10,162 nucleotides of DNA from an uncultured Porphyromonadaceae bacterium (GCA_905193395.1 CAJJOO010000023.1:1-10162), one strand, 5' to 3'. Shown: positions 1-7,637, numbered from the stretch's first letter. The notes: generated from the letters alone by a model not told the origin. Numbers and translations are program-made.

Positions 1-971
1 ATGAAATTCAGGAACTTCCGGATTTCGAACGTTTCGTGAACGGTCTTGCCTCGCACGACAACATCGACGTTTACGTCACGGGAAGTAACTCCCGGATGTT
101 GTCGAACGATATTCGCACAATCTTCCGTGGCCGCGGTGACGTAATCCAGGTCTATCCGCTGTCTTTTCGTGAATTCTGTCAAAGCAGCGACCGCCATCCA
201 CGCGATTTATGGAAAGAATACACTACCTATGGCGGCATGCCCCGGCTACTACATTATAACGATGACGAGCAAAAGATTGCCTACCTAAATAGATTGTGGG
301 ATAAAACCTACTTTGACGATGTTATCGAACGATACAATATCCGGAATACCGACGCACTGGAAGCGCTGGCTCGCTGTCTTTGCAGTTCAATCGGTTCGCT
401 GACCAATCCCAACAGACTGGCTAATACACTTCTTTCGGTCCAGCATGTGAAGATTGACAATGAGACGATAGTCAGATATCTGACTTATCTTAAAGAAGCC
501 TATCTGTTTGAAAGCGCTGAAAGATACGACGTCAAAGGCAAACGGTATTTTGAATCCATCAAGAAATACTATTCAATCGACATCGGTCTGAGGAACGCAC
601 TTCTCAACTTCCGTCAGCAGGAACCTACGCACATTATGGAGAATATCGTCTTCAATCACCTCCGCAGCATGGGGTTTCTTGTTGATATCGGTGTAATTGA
701 GGACAGGAAACTGACTGATGGCAAGTCGACCTATTGTCAGCGAGAAATAGATTTCATAGCCAACAAAGGTTCGCAAAGATATTATATCCAGTCGGCATAC
801 AGTATACCCGACGAAGAGAAAATGCAACAGGAAATCGCATCGCTGGTCAAAATTCCCGAATCATTTAAAAAAATCATGGTGAAAGGCGATGACTTTGTAC
901 CCTATTACGACGAAAACGGCATATTCTTCATCGGCATAATAGACTTCCTTCTAAACGACGCCTGGCAATAG
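1..971 (+). CDS. AAA-family ATPase with C-terminal DUF4143 domain, 5'-truncated by window edge
   Basis: The reading frame is open to the left edge, so the GTG at 36 is an internal valine codon and the true start lies outside; 322 residues are visible. The first codons read EIQ, and the split codon before them (third-base context -AT) fits Asp, giving a DEIQ Walker B motif. The sensor-1-like strand VYVTGSNSRML follows at visible residues 23-33 and YGGMPRLL at about 76-83. The DUF4143 part includes YFESIKKYYSIDIGLRN at about 182-198 and a nuclease-fold-like strand pair, REIDFIA (247-253) and YYIQSAY (260-266). The position where PD-(D/E)XK nucleases carry Lys is not Lys here. The Walker A region, roughly the first 60 residues, is missing. 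Members of this family are numerous in Bacteroidales genomes and their physiological role is poorly defined; ATP binding is expected but no substrate can be named. Its base composition is clearly lower in GC than the minus-strand block. It converges on that block and does not look functionally linked to it. Confidence 0.9.
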   Translation, partial: EIQELPDFERFVNGLASHDNIDVYVTGSNSRMLSNDIRTIFRGRGDVIQVYPLSFREFCQSSDRHPRDLWKEYTTYGGMPRLLHYNDDEQKIAYLNRLWDKTYFDDVIERYNIRNTDALEALARCLCSSIGSLTNPNRLANTLLSVQHVKIDNETIVRYLTYLKEAYLFESAERYDVKGKRYFESIKKYYSIDIGLRNALLNFRQQEPTHIMENIVFNHLRSMGFLVDIGVIEDRKLTDGKSTYCQREIDFIANKGSQRYYIQSAYSIPDEEKMQQEIASLVKIPESFKKIMVKGDDFVPYYDENGIFFIGIIDFLLNDAWQ

Positions 972-1118
972 CCTAGATATATAAACACTTGATTTAATAT
1001 GGCTTCGGCAATTCCAAATTCTGAAGAATAATTTCTGGCAATAAGGAAGCGTAAAGAATGAGATGACATTGGCGCGGGCGGGACTCCGATAAGGTGGAGG
1101 CTGAGCCGTTTTATAGTC

Positions 1119-1158
1119 TATCCGCAATTTACTGTAAATTTGCAGTAAATTGCGGATA
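1119..1158. repeat. 16-bp perfect inverted repeat built from two tandem 11-bp palindromic units
   Basis: The left arm (1119-1134, TATCCGCAATTTACTG) is exactly complementary to the right arm (1143-1158), with an 8-base AT-rich spacer. The core also reads as two adjacent 11-bp units, TTTACTGTAAA (1128-1138) and TTTGCAGTAAA (1139-1149), which differ at two positions. The first unit is a perfect odd palindrome and the second nearly so. The 11-bp spacing would place both on the same face of the helix, as in an operator. There is no T-run on the plus side, so it does not look like an intrinsic terminator for the upstream ATPase gene. It lies between convergent genes, where an operator is unexpected. 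It could be a protein-binding site, an RNA hairpin that stabilises a 3' end, or a remnant of a dispersed repeat; the sequence does not decide between these. Confidence 0.75.
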
Positions 1159-1194
1159 TAAAAGAGGCAGGGCCGGGTGCGGCTCTGCCTCTTT
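1156..1194 (-). terminator. Intrinsic terminator of the minus-strand five-gene block
   Basis: Arms 1161-1174 (AAAGAGGCAGGGCC) and 1181-1194 (GGCTCTGCCTCTTT) form a 14-bp stem, all Watson-Crick apart from one G-T wobble, with a 6-base loop. Read on the minus strand, the hairpin begins about 30 bases after the stop codon of the last amidase gene and is followed by TTTTATAT. On the plus strand the hairpin ends in CTTTGCTATTT, so weak bidirectional action for the convergent ATPase gene is possible. The T-tract is short. Confidence 0.8.
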
Positions 1195-1224
1195 GCTATT
1201 TATCTGTGTTTATTTTGCGGGAAT

Positions 1225-3564
1225 TCAGGGAATTGTCACCTTGCGGCTGACTGTGCCGCGGCGTTCGATATATACGCCAGGTTCGGTGGGATTCTCGATG
1301 CGAATGCCCTGCAGGTTGTAGTAAACGGCAGGTGCGTCGGCAGCATCGACGTCGATATCGGCTATGCCCGACTGCGACGTGAGGGCAATGTCGTCCACAT
1401 AGAAGGTACCCTTCATGGTGACGGGGCCGTCGGCCTGGTCAAGGCGCAGACCGTAGAGAGTCATGGCCGAACCGTTGCCGAGATCCTTGCACGGAACGAT
1501 TATGCGCTGCCAGCCGCGGAAATCGATGTCGGCGGCTTTCACCCAGGTCACTTCGGTACCGTCGTTGAGACCGAGATAGAGGGTGTGGCCGTTGAAATCA
1601 CCGTCGATATACATCGACAGGTTGCGGCCGCTCTCGATGGCCACGGGTTCGGTGCCGTTGTATTTCCAGACTGCCTTGCCGCCGTTTTCAGCAGCGAAAG
1701 TGTAGGTGAAACGTGCCGAGTTCTTGCCCGAAAGGCTGCTGGTGGTCGATTTCGAGCAAGCGGGCTTGGCTGTGCCGATACCGGCTGATTCGTCGGCCGA
1801 GTAGGCAAAGGGCGCATTCTTTTCAAAGTCATTGATAACGGTCTCGTTTACAGCGTCGGCAGTGACGTCAACGGCATGGAACGAGAAGGTGACGTCGGCG
1901 GGCATAGGCAGGCCCTCCTTATCGCGCAGGTTGCGGTCGACGCGTATGGTATAGTCGGAACCGTTGACAAGGTCGCCGGAAATGGCCAGCAGGGCATTGC
2001 CGTAGGGCTTGACCAACTGGTTGTACTTGCTGCCGCGGACGGAGAGTTCAACGGGATTGCCCTTGCTGTCGGTGATGCTGATGTGGTCCAGTATACCCTT
2101 GGTTTCAACCTGGCTGTCGAAGCGCAGTTCGAGGACGGGCGATGTAAAGTGGACATTTCCGCCGTCAGCCGGGAAATGGGACATCATGTTCACGCGGCTG
2201 CGCGCGGCTGTGGTGAAATTGGCCACATAGGGTTCTTTCAGACCGGGGGTGGCGAAATTGGGGTCGGTGTGGCGGGCGCCGGTGCCCACGGTGATGGTGT
2301 AGGCGGTCGACGGCTCGAAAGAAGTAGCGGGGGTAAACACGGCCACGTGGTTGTTCTCGGAATAAGCAAAAGTGCCTTCCACAGCAGGTTCGATGGTCAG
2401 GGCCTTTTCAAACGATTCGGTATCAATATCGGAATTGAAACGGAATGTCAGGGTAGTGGCGCAGGAAACCAGTGCGGGATCGGCAGCGGCGACGGTCTTG
2501 AAATCCGTTACGGCGAGGTTGAACTCGCGGCGCATGGCCAGGGGCAGGTCGTTGTAGGTCACCTCGTTTGCGGTCACTGTAACGGAAGCCTCTACAGGAT
2601 AATATTTGGCATGCGAGGTGCGGAGGGTGTAGTTGCCGGGAGCGACGTTGCGGAACACGAACACGCCGTTGTACAACTGGTCGGTGGTGCGTTTCTGAAC
2701 CACATTGCCCGAAGCGTCGACAAGTTCAATCAGACAGCCGTTGACGGGCGCGAAGGCATCGCGGCCGAAATAGTGAAAGTTGACGGGCATGTCCTTTTCG
2801 CGGAGGTTATGGTCGTCATAAACGATGCCGGCCACGTTGCCGGTGACGAAACGGTCCTCGGTATCGAAGTATTCCATGATGGCGTGAACAAAGTGCCAGG
2901 CCTCGAGCCACCAGTAGTCGTCGTTCATCAGACGGTAACATTCGGGACGATGCTCGTGCATGCCGCCCTCACTGAGCAGACCTACGGTGTAGAGGGTACG
3001 GAGCACGCCAAGGCCGCCCTCCCACATATTCTGATAGAATGTGAGGTCGCCTGCTACCTGTAAGGGATGCGTCCAGACGGGCAGTTTATTGGAATACAGC
3101 GTATTGCCTAGGATATTGCTAAGGGTGATGTTCTCGGGATAGCGGGGAGTGCCTATTGTCTGCTCGCGGTAGAGCATCAGGGGATAGTTGACGTTCTCGC
3201 CCGCGTTCGAGTGAATCGAGAAGAACAGGTCGACGCCCAACTGGTTGGCTTCGGCGGCGATACCGCTCAGCGAGCGGTCGTCGGCCTCGGTGTTCTTGAT
3301 ACGCGACAGATAGGGTGTGGCGCCCAGCGAGTCGAGGATATGATACATGTGCAGGCCCTTGTATAGGTTGCTCTTCGACTCCCAGTAGCCGGCCGAGTCG
3401 TTGGCGGCGAAAGGATAGATATGGATGGGACGGTCGTTGGAGGTATAGCCGCCGTGACCGGGGTTGATATAGATTTTGAGGTCGCTCATGCGTTTGGCAT
3501 CGGCGCCGGCGGTCACTGCAAGGGTCGCAAGTATCAGCAGAAATATTCGTTTCATGGCGCTCAT
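1225..3564 (-). CDS. Secreted N-acetylmuramoyl-L-alanine amidase-like protein (Amidase_3) with Ig-like and jelly-roll modules, second copy
   Basis: This 779-residue exported protein is predicted to hydrolyse the MurNAc-L-Ala amide bond of peptidoglycan in a zinc-dependent manner. After a signal peptide (to about residue 23) comes an Amidase_3 domain with the expected metal ligands: His37 in NPGHGG, Glu62 in WESKSN and His118 in SIHSN, plus the catalytic Glu199 in LLSEGG. Next come a carboxypeptidase-regulatory-like fold (about 241-342; PGNYTLR turn), two SbsA-type Ig-like (Big_5) domains (about 350-453 and 457-563), a jelly-roll or CBM-like domain (about 575-728; DFRGWQRIIVP, FYVDDIAL) and a tail, YYNLQGIRIENP...GVYI, seen on many secreted Bacteroidales proteins. 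This tail differs from the classical T9SS domain of its paralogue at 4389-6788. The start overlaps the upstream stop as ATGA; an in-frame ATG three codons later (MKRIFLL) is an equally plausible start. Some relatives carry xanthan-lyase-type names in databases, so substrate assignment by name is unsafe. Strict amidase activity is inferred from motifs. Confidence 0.87.
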   Translation of the reverse strand: MSAMKRIFLLILATLAVTAGADAKRMSDLKIYINPGHGGYTSNDRPIHIYPFAANDSAGYWESKSNLYKGLHMYHILDSLGATPYLSRIKNTEADDRSLSGIAAEANQLGVDLFFSIHSNAGENVNYPLMLYREQTIGTPRYPENITLSNILGNTLYSNKLPVWTHPLQVAGDLTFYQNMWEGGLGVLRTLYTVGLLSEGGMHEHRPECYRLMNDDYWWLEAWHFVHAIMEYFDTEDRFVTGNVAGIVYDDHNLREKDMPVNFHYFGRDAFAPVNGCLIELVDASGNVVQKRTTDQLYNGVFVFRNVAPGNYTLRTSHAKYYPVEASVTVTANEVTYNDLPLAMRREFNLAVTDFKTVAAADPALVSCATTLTFRFNSDIDTESFEKALTIEPAVEGTFAYSENNHVAVFTPATSFEPSTAYTITVGTGARHTDPNFATPGLKEPYVANFTTAARSRVNMMSHFPADGGNVHFTSPVLELRFDSQVETKGILDHISITDSKGNPVELSVRGSKYNQLVKPYGNALLAISGDLVNGSDYTIRVDRNLRDKEGLPMPADVTFSFHAVDVTADAVNETVINDFEKNAPFAYSADESAGIGTAKPACSKSTTSSLSGKNSARFTYTFAAENGGKAVWKYNGTEPVAIESGRNLSMYIDGDFNGHTLYLGLNDGTEVTWVKAADIDFRGWQRIIVPCKDLGNGSAMTLYGLRLDQADGPVTMKGTFYVDDIALTSQSGIADIDVDAADAPAVYYNLQGIRIENPTEPGVYIERRGTVSRKVTIP

Positions 3565-4385
3565 CGGTTAAGGTCCAGTTTATACATGTTGCCGTTAATG
3601 TCCGAGAACACCACGATGCCGCCGGCCGAGGCCGTAGCCTCGCCCACCTTCATGTCGGCGGGAGTCAGGACCGAGGTGATGCCGGTATTGACGTTGACAG
3701 CCACCAGCCAGGATTCGGTGGTCACATAGCCGTCGTCTTTCGACACCACGGCGATTATGGTCGAGGGGCCGGCCCAGGCCACATAATCGCCCTTGTCCAG
3801 TACTTTGCGGGCAGAGGTGCCGTCGGGGGAGGAGATATAGACGCCCATGAAGGGTTCGGAGAACGACATCATGCTGCCGTCGGGCGACAGCGACGCCCAC
3901 AAGTAGGAGTGGGCATCCCTGAGGGGGCTGACGGCGGTCTCGCGGCCGTTCACTGCCACCTTGATGTCGCGGTAATCGGCATATGCATAAGTGTTTGCGC
4001 CCAGGGCCTGCAGATTGACGTCGCCGCGCGAAGGCTCGGCCACCCGCATGGGGCTGCCGCCGGGTTCACAACTGCGTACGTCGCGATACACGAGGCCGTC
4101 GACAAGCGACGCCGTGCGGTAGAACACGCGGCTGCCGTCGGCCGAGAACACGGGATTGAACCCGGCTGCGGCCTCGGTGTCGATCACACTCACGGAGCCT
4201 TGGGCCAGATTCATGGCCTTCAGACCGTGGTGGTCGACAGTGGAATATAGGAGTGTCGAGCCGTCTGGCGACAGAACGGGATGGAAAGCCCCGGCCTCGA
4301 CATCAATTCTCTCGGGCTGGCCGGCAGCGGCCGCAAGGGCCGTTGCCGAAATTGCCACGAGAAGCGATAATTGCTTTAATTTCAT
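3561..4385 (-). CDS. Periplasmic PD40/WD40-like beta-propeller protein, second copy
   Basis: This 274-residue protein has a Sec signal peptide (MKLKQLSLLV start, probable cleavage near AAAAG at about 20-22). There is no lipobox cysteine and no C-terminal sorting tail, so a soluble periplasmic location is expected. TolB-like PD40 blades are visible at residues 35-48 (HPVLSPDGSTLLYS), 77-90 (NPVFSADGSRVFYR) and 161-176 (YLWASLSPDGSMMSFS). Weaker blades lie at about 182-196 (ISSPDGTSARKVL), 200-232 and 252-272 (GIVVFSDINGNMYKL). It is a paralogue of the propeller at 6798-7637: the YLWASLSPDGS blade, the DDG segment near 217 and the closing strand align. It starts 3 bp after one amidase gene and its stop overlaps the start of the other. 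No catalytic residues are recognisable. Propellers of this kind usually bind proteins or ligands; a partner role with the neighbouring amidases is inferred only from gene pairing. Confidence 0.82.
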   Translation of the reverse strand: MKLKQLSLLVAISATALAAAAGQPERIDVEAGAFHPVLSPDGSTLLYSTVDHHGLKAMNLAQGSVSVIDTEAAAGFNPVFSADGSRVFYRTASLVDGLVYRDVRSCEPGGSPMRVAEPSRGDVNLQALGANTYAYADYRDIKVAVNGRETAVSPLRDAHSYLWASLSPDGSMMSFSEPFMGVYISSPDGTSARKVLDKGDYVAWAGPSTIIAVVSKDDGYVTTESWLVAVNVNTGITSVLTPADMKVGEATASAGGIVVFSDINGNMYKLDLNR

Positions 4386-4388
4386 GGT

Positions 4389-6788
4389 TTAGTGTTGAAT
4401 AATAGTTTTCTTTACAGTTGTGCCGCCGGCGGTGATTATGCGGCAGACGTAGGTGCCGGGTGCCAGCGACATGATGTTGACCACATTGCCGCGGGCTTCG
4501 GCCACCTTGGCACCCGCTGCGGAATACAGTTCCACGCCCAGGATGGTTGTCGGCGCGTTGGCAATGAGGAATTCGCTTCCGACGGTCAGGGTCACCTCGC
4601 CGTTGTCGGCCTCGGCATCGCCGATACCTGCGTTGGTGTTGTCGATGTGGAGGCGGTCGATTCGCACCGTGCCTTCAACCGAAACAGGCATGCCGCAGCG
4701 TTCGATGCTGACGCCGGTAAGTGTGCCGTAGACGCCTTCGGGAATGGTAACGGTGACATACTGCCAGCCCTGGAAATCGAGGGTGGCGGCCTTCACGGCC
4801 TGATTGGTGCCGCTGAAATGCAGCATCAGGTCGTTGCAACTCTGGTCGCCGTAGATGTGGAGACCCAGAACGGCTCCGCGGGCTACTTCCTTGTCGCCGG
4901 GCAGCGGCGAACGCAGCCACATGGCCGAGCCTTCGGTGCCGGTGCCGAACTTATAGGAGAAGGCGACGCAGCGGTTGTCGAACAGTGCCTCACCCGTATC
5001 GGCTGCCACCGAACCGGTGGCCACGTTGGTGGAAGCGGCGGCATCGAAGGTGAATACCGAGGCGTCGGTCATCGCGTCGAAAAGTTCGTCGGCTTTCGGC
5101 GTCGAGAAATCGGTGGCAGTGAAATGTCCGTCAATCGAGGCCGGCATATGCAGGTCGTTCCTGTCGCAGATGGAGGCGTCGTAGTGGATGGTATAGGTCT
5201 CGCCGGGAACCAGGTCTTTCGAGAATACCAGACGGAAGAATCCGTAGGGCGACGTTGACTTGGAAGTCGTCTTCTTGCGCTTGTTGAAAGCCACCTTGTT
5301 GCCCTGCGAGTCGGTGACAATCACCTGGTCGTAGATATCCTTGGTGTCGGGATGGTTGTCGAAGCGCAGTTCCACCATCGCGTCGTCGAAGTGGACGCTT
5401 GCGCCGTCGTAAGGCCATGCCGAGAACAGATTCAGACGGTTGGAGGCGGCGGTGCGGAATGTGAAAGTGTAGGGCTTCTCCAGATGCAGTTTGTCGGGGT
5501 GCATGGCCTCGGTGCCCAGCGTCACGGTGTAGAGCGTATTGGGCTCGTAGGCATCGGTGGGTGTAAAGGTCATGGTGTAGTTGAGGTCGCTCCACGCGAA
5601 GGAGCCTTCCACGGGCGGATTGATTGTGAAGGCTTTTTCGGTGACGGCCGTCTCCATGTCCCAGTTGAATTTCATCACGATAGGAGTGGTGCACATCACC
5701 GGTTCGTCGCCGTCGGCCCACACGGGCGAGTGGCTGACGACCTGCGGCGCAGTGTCGCGGATTTTCAGCAGACGGAAGTTCTGGTATGTGATGCGGTCGG
5801 CCTCCACGTCAATCTCGCACTCGCCGGGATAGTGGGTGGACGCGCTGACGCGTAGGGTATAATGGCCGGGGTTCACATTGCGGAAGGCATAGAGTCCGTT
5901 GATATGCACCTGGTCGGTGGTATAGGTCTCAACCACGGTTCCGGCGGCGTCAATCAGTTCGACCAGGGCACCCTGGACGGTGGCGAATTTGTCCTCGCCG
6001 TGGTAGATTTCATCGCCAGGGCGGGGCAGCATCGAGTCGTTGATACGGCCGGCAACCTGACCGGTAGTCTCGCCCTCGATTCCGAAGAATTCATCGATGG
6101 CGCGACGGAAATGCCAGGCTTCGAGGCGGCAGAATTCCTCGCTCATCAGGCGGTAAGTCTCGGGAATATAGTCGTGGAACGAGCCTTCCGACAACATTCC
6201 GGGAACAGTCAGTGTGCGCAGCACGCCGAGGCCGGTTTTCGGAGGCCACCAGGTGTAGAACGACCAGTCGCCCTGGGTGTTCATGGCGCTGCTGGTCCAG
6301 TATGTGGCGCGGTTTTCAAGCAGGTGGCGGTTGAGAATCAGGGCCATTTGCTTGTCGGCGGGATTGCAGGGTTCGTCGGTGTAACCGCGGAACAGCATCA
6401 GGGGGAAATTGGCCCTGGAGGCGGTGCCGGTGGCGTTGGAGTGTATCGAGAAGAAGAAATCGGCGCCGGATTCGTTGGCCATGCGGTCGATTGTGGAGAG
6501 GGGCAGGTCGTCGGCCGAGGTGTTGGTGGTGCGGGACATTTCCACACGGTATCCCTTGGCTGTGAGCATGTCGCGCAGCCACAGGCCCTTGATGAGGTTC
6601 GACTTCGATTCCCAGTAGCCGGCGGGGTCGGCCGGTCCGTAGGGTGCGATGACCACGTTACGGTCGTCGGCGGTGTCGTAGCCGCCGTGGCCTGGGTTGA
6701 TGAAGATGAGGAGGTCGGAGGGCTGGGCGGCCTGGACGGCCGAAGCCATGATTGCCGCCATGGCGGTTGTCAGAATCTTGTGTTTCAT
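4389..6788 (-). CDS. Secreted N-acetylmuramoyl-L-alanine amidase-like protein (Amidase_3) with Ig-like modules and T9SS sorting tail, first copy
   Basis: This 799-residue protein has a signal peptide ending near AVQAA (about 20). Its Amidase_3 domain has zinc ligands His34 (NPGHGG), Glu60 (WESKSN) and His116 (SIHSN), and catalytic Glu201 (MLSEGS), so the active site appears intact. Downstream modules are a carboxypeptidase-regulatory-like fold (about 242-340), two Big_5 Ig-like domains (about 345-446 and 451-560), a jelly-roll or CBM-like domain (about 563-715; DFQGWQYVTV, VRIDRLHI) and a classical type A T9SS sorting domain (about 722-799; LGVELYSAAGAKV, LAPGTYVCRI). Export to the cell surface or medium through the type IX system is therefore expected. 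It has the same module order as the amidase at 1225-3564, with close similarity in the catalytic domain and more divergence in the linker and tail. The gene starts 9 bp after the first propeller gene. The substrate is inferred as peptidoglycan; a related wall glycopeptide cannot be excluded. Confidence 0.88.
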   Translation of the reverse strand: MKHKILTTAMAAIMASAVQAAQPSDLLIFINPGHGGYDTADDRNVVIAPYGPADPAGYWESKSNLIKGLWLRDMLTAKGYRVEMSRTTNTSADDLPLSTIDRMANESGADFFFSIHSNATGTASRANFPLMLFRGYTDEPCNPADKQMALILNRHLLENRATYWTSSAMNTQGDWSFYTWWPPKTGLGVLRTLTVPGMLSEGSFHDYIPETYRLMSEEFCRLEAWHFRRAIDEFFGIEGETTGQVAGRINDSMLPRPGDEIYHGEDKFATVQGALVELIDAAGTVVETYTTDQVHINGLYAFRNVNPGHYTLRVSASTHYPGECEIDVEADRITYQNFRLLKIRDTAPQVVSHSPVWADGDEPVMCTTPIVMKFNWDMETAVTEKAFTINPPVEGSFAWSDLNYTMTFTPTDAYEPNTLYTVTLGTEAMHPDKLHLEKPYTFTFRTAASNRLNLFSAWPYDGASVHFDDAMVELRFDNHPDTKDIYDQVIVTDSQGNKVAFNKRKKTTSKSTSPYGFFRLVFSKDLVPGETYTIHYDASICDRNDLHMPASIDGHFTATDFSTPKADELFDAMTDASVFTFDAAASTNVATGSVAADTGEALFDNRCVAFSYKFGTGTEGSAMWLRSPLPGDKEVARGAVLGLHIYGDQSCNDLMLHFSGTNQAVKAATLDFQGWQYVTVTIPEGVYGTLTGVSIERCGMPVSVEGTVRIDRLHIDNTNAGIGDAEADNGEVTLTVGSEFLIANAPTTILGVELYSAAGAKVAEARGNVVNIMSLAPGTYVCRIITAGGTTVKKTIIQH

Positions 6789-6797
6789 GGCTTTGGC

Positions 6798-7637
6798 TTA
6801 TTTAAGGGTTACGTTTACCATATACAGGCGGCCGTCGAAGGTGGCGTAGACGATTCGTCCGGCTGTCGCGGAGGCTGCGGGGGTGAAAGTCATGCTTTCG
6901 GGGGCGGTGAGGGCCTGTTCCTCGCTGCCGTCGGCGCGGGCAAGGATAATCTGCGACGAGCGGAACTGGTGTCCGTCGTCGGCCGAACGCTGGCCCACGA
7001 TGAGGTCATTGCCCATCCAGACGGGGGCTTCGAGACCGGGGATGCGGGCGGTTACCTTGCCATTGAGGTCGGTTACAACCACGCCCTGGCCGGCGGCCAC
7101 GAACATGGCCTTGCTGCCGTCGGGCGAGAGGGATGCCCACAGATATGCGGCGGCTTCGACGGGCGAATATTCCGTCTCAACGCCGTTCACGGTGAGATAC
7201 AGCACGTTGCCGCGGGTGCGCACGCTGTTTCCGGCAGCGCTGCGGGCGCTCATTTCCTTGCTGCGCGAGGGGGCGCCGGCCTCGACGCTGTTGCGGCGCG
7301 CGATGTCGTAGCGGTAAGTGCGGTGCATGGCTCCGGGGGTGCCGTCGGTGGTCACATAGGTGATGGTGCGGCTGTCCTCGGTGAATCGGGCCTCGAAGCC
7401 GGCGCGGGGGGCATCGACCACCTTGACGGTGACGCCGAGGTCGAAGTCATAGACGCGCAGGTCGGTGTAGTCGGCCGCCGAGAACATCAGTTTGCTGCCA
7501 TCGGGGCTGAGCACGGGATTGTAGAGGTTGCTCTGCACACCCTGCAGCAGGGGCTGGGGCTGCGAAACCTCGGCGATGCGGGCATTGGCGGCCACCAGGG
7601 TCGCCAATGCCGCCACGCTCATAATAAGTCGTTTCAT
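6798..7637 (-). CDS. Periplasmic PD40/WD40-like beta-propeller protein, first copy
   Basis: This 279-residue protein has a Sec signal peptide (MKRLIMSVAALATLVAANA, probable cleavage after about 19) and no lipobox cysteine. PD40-type blades lie at residues 40-53 (NPVLSPDGSKLMFS), 80-94 (a divergent GFEARFTEDSRTITY) and 165-180 (YLWASLSPDGSKAMFV), with further blade-like strands at about 185-198, 203-235 and 259-276 (RIVYATFDGRLYMVNV). It has no sorting tail, so it should stay in the periplasm while its downstream neighbour is exported by T9SS. It sits 42 bp after the phosphodiester glycosidase gene and 9 bp before an amidase gene. It matches the propeller at 3561-4385 over its whole length, including the VNG(V/R)ET segment near residue 150 that precedes the best-conserved blade. 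No enzymatic motif is recognised. Function is unknown; a scaffold, sensor or chaperone-like role is speculation. Confidence 0.82.
   Translation of the reverse strand: MKRLIMSVAALATLVAANARIAEVSQPQPLLQGVQSNLYNPVLSPDGSKLMFSAADYTDLRVYDFDLGVTVKVVDAPRAGFEARFTEDSRTITYVTTDGTPGAMHRTYRYDIARRNSVEAGAPSRSKEMSARSAAGNSVRTRGNVLYLTVNGVETEYSPVEAAAYLWASLSPDGSKAMFVAAGQGVVVTDLNGKVTARIPGLEAPVWMGNDLIVGQRSADDGHQFRSSQIILARADGSEEQALTAPESMTFTPAASATAGRIVYATFDGRLYMVNVTLK

Noticed and set aside
36..38. GTG at 36 as the start of the ATPase gene
   Set aside because: The frame is open upstream to the window edge and encodes the Walker B-like EIQ segment, so this is an internal valine codon.
972..1118. Possible small gene or RNA between the ATPase stop and the inverted repeat
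   Set aside because: Only a ten-codon frame (ATG at 1009) is present. No tRNA-like fold, promoter element or conserved motif could be recognised.
1177..1788. Plus-strand open frame of 203 codons beginning in the terminator hairpin
   Set aside because: It starts inside the hairpin and runs antisense through the end of the amidase gene, with no domain signal.
1876..3063. Long plus-strand open frame of 395 codons antisense to the second amidase gene
   Set aside because: Its translation is low in complexity (Gly, Val, His rich) and has no recognisable domain. It mirrors a gene with intact catalytic motifs, and long antisense frames are expected in GC-rich genes. A similar shadow lies opposite the first amidase gene (4392-5258).
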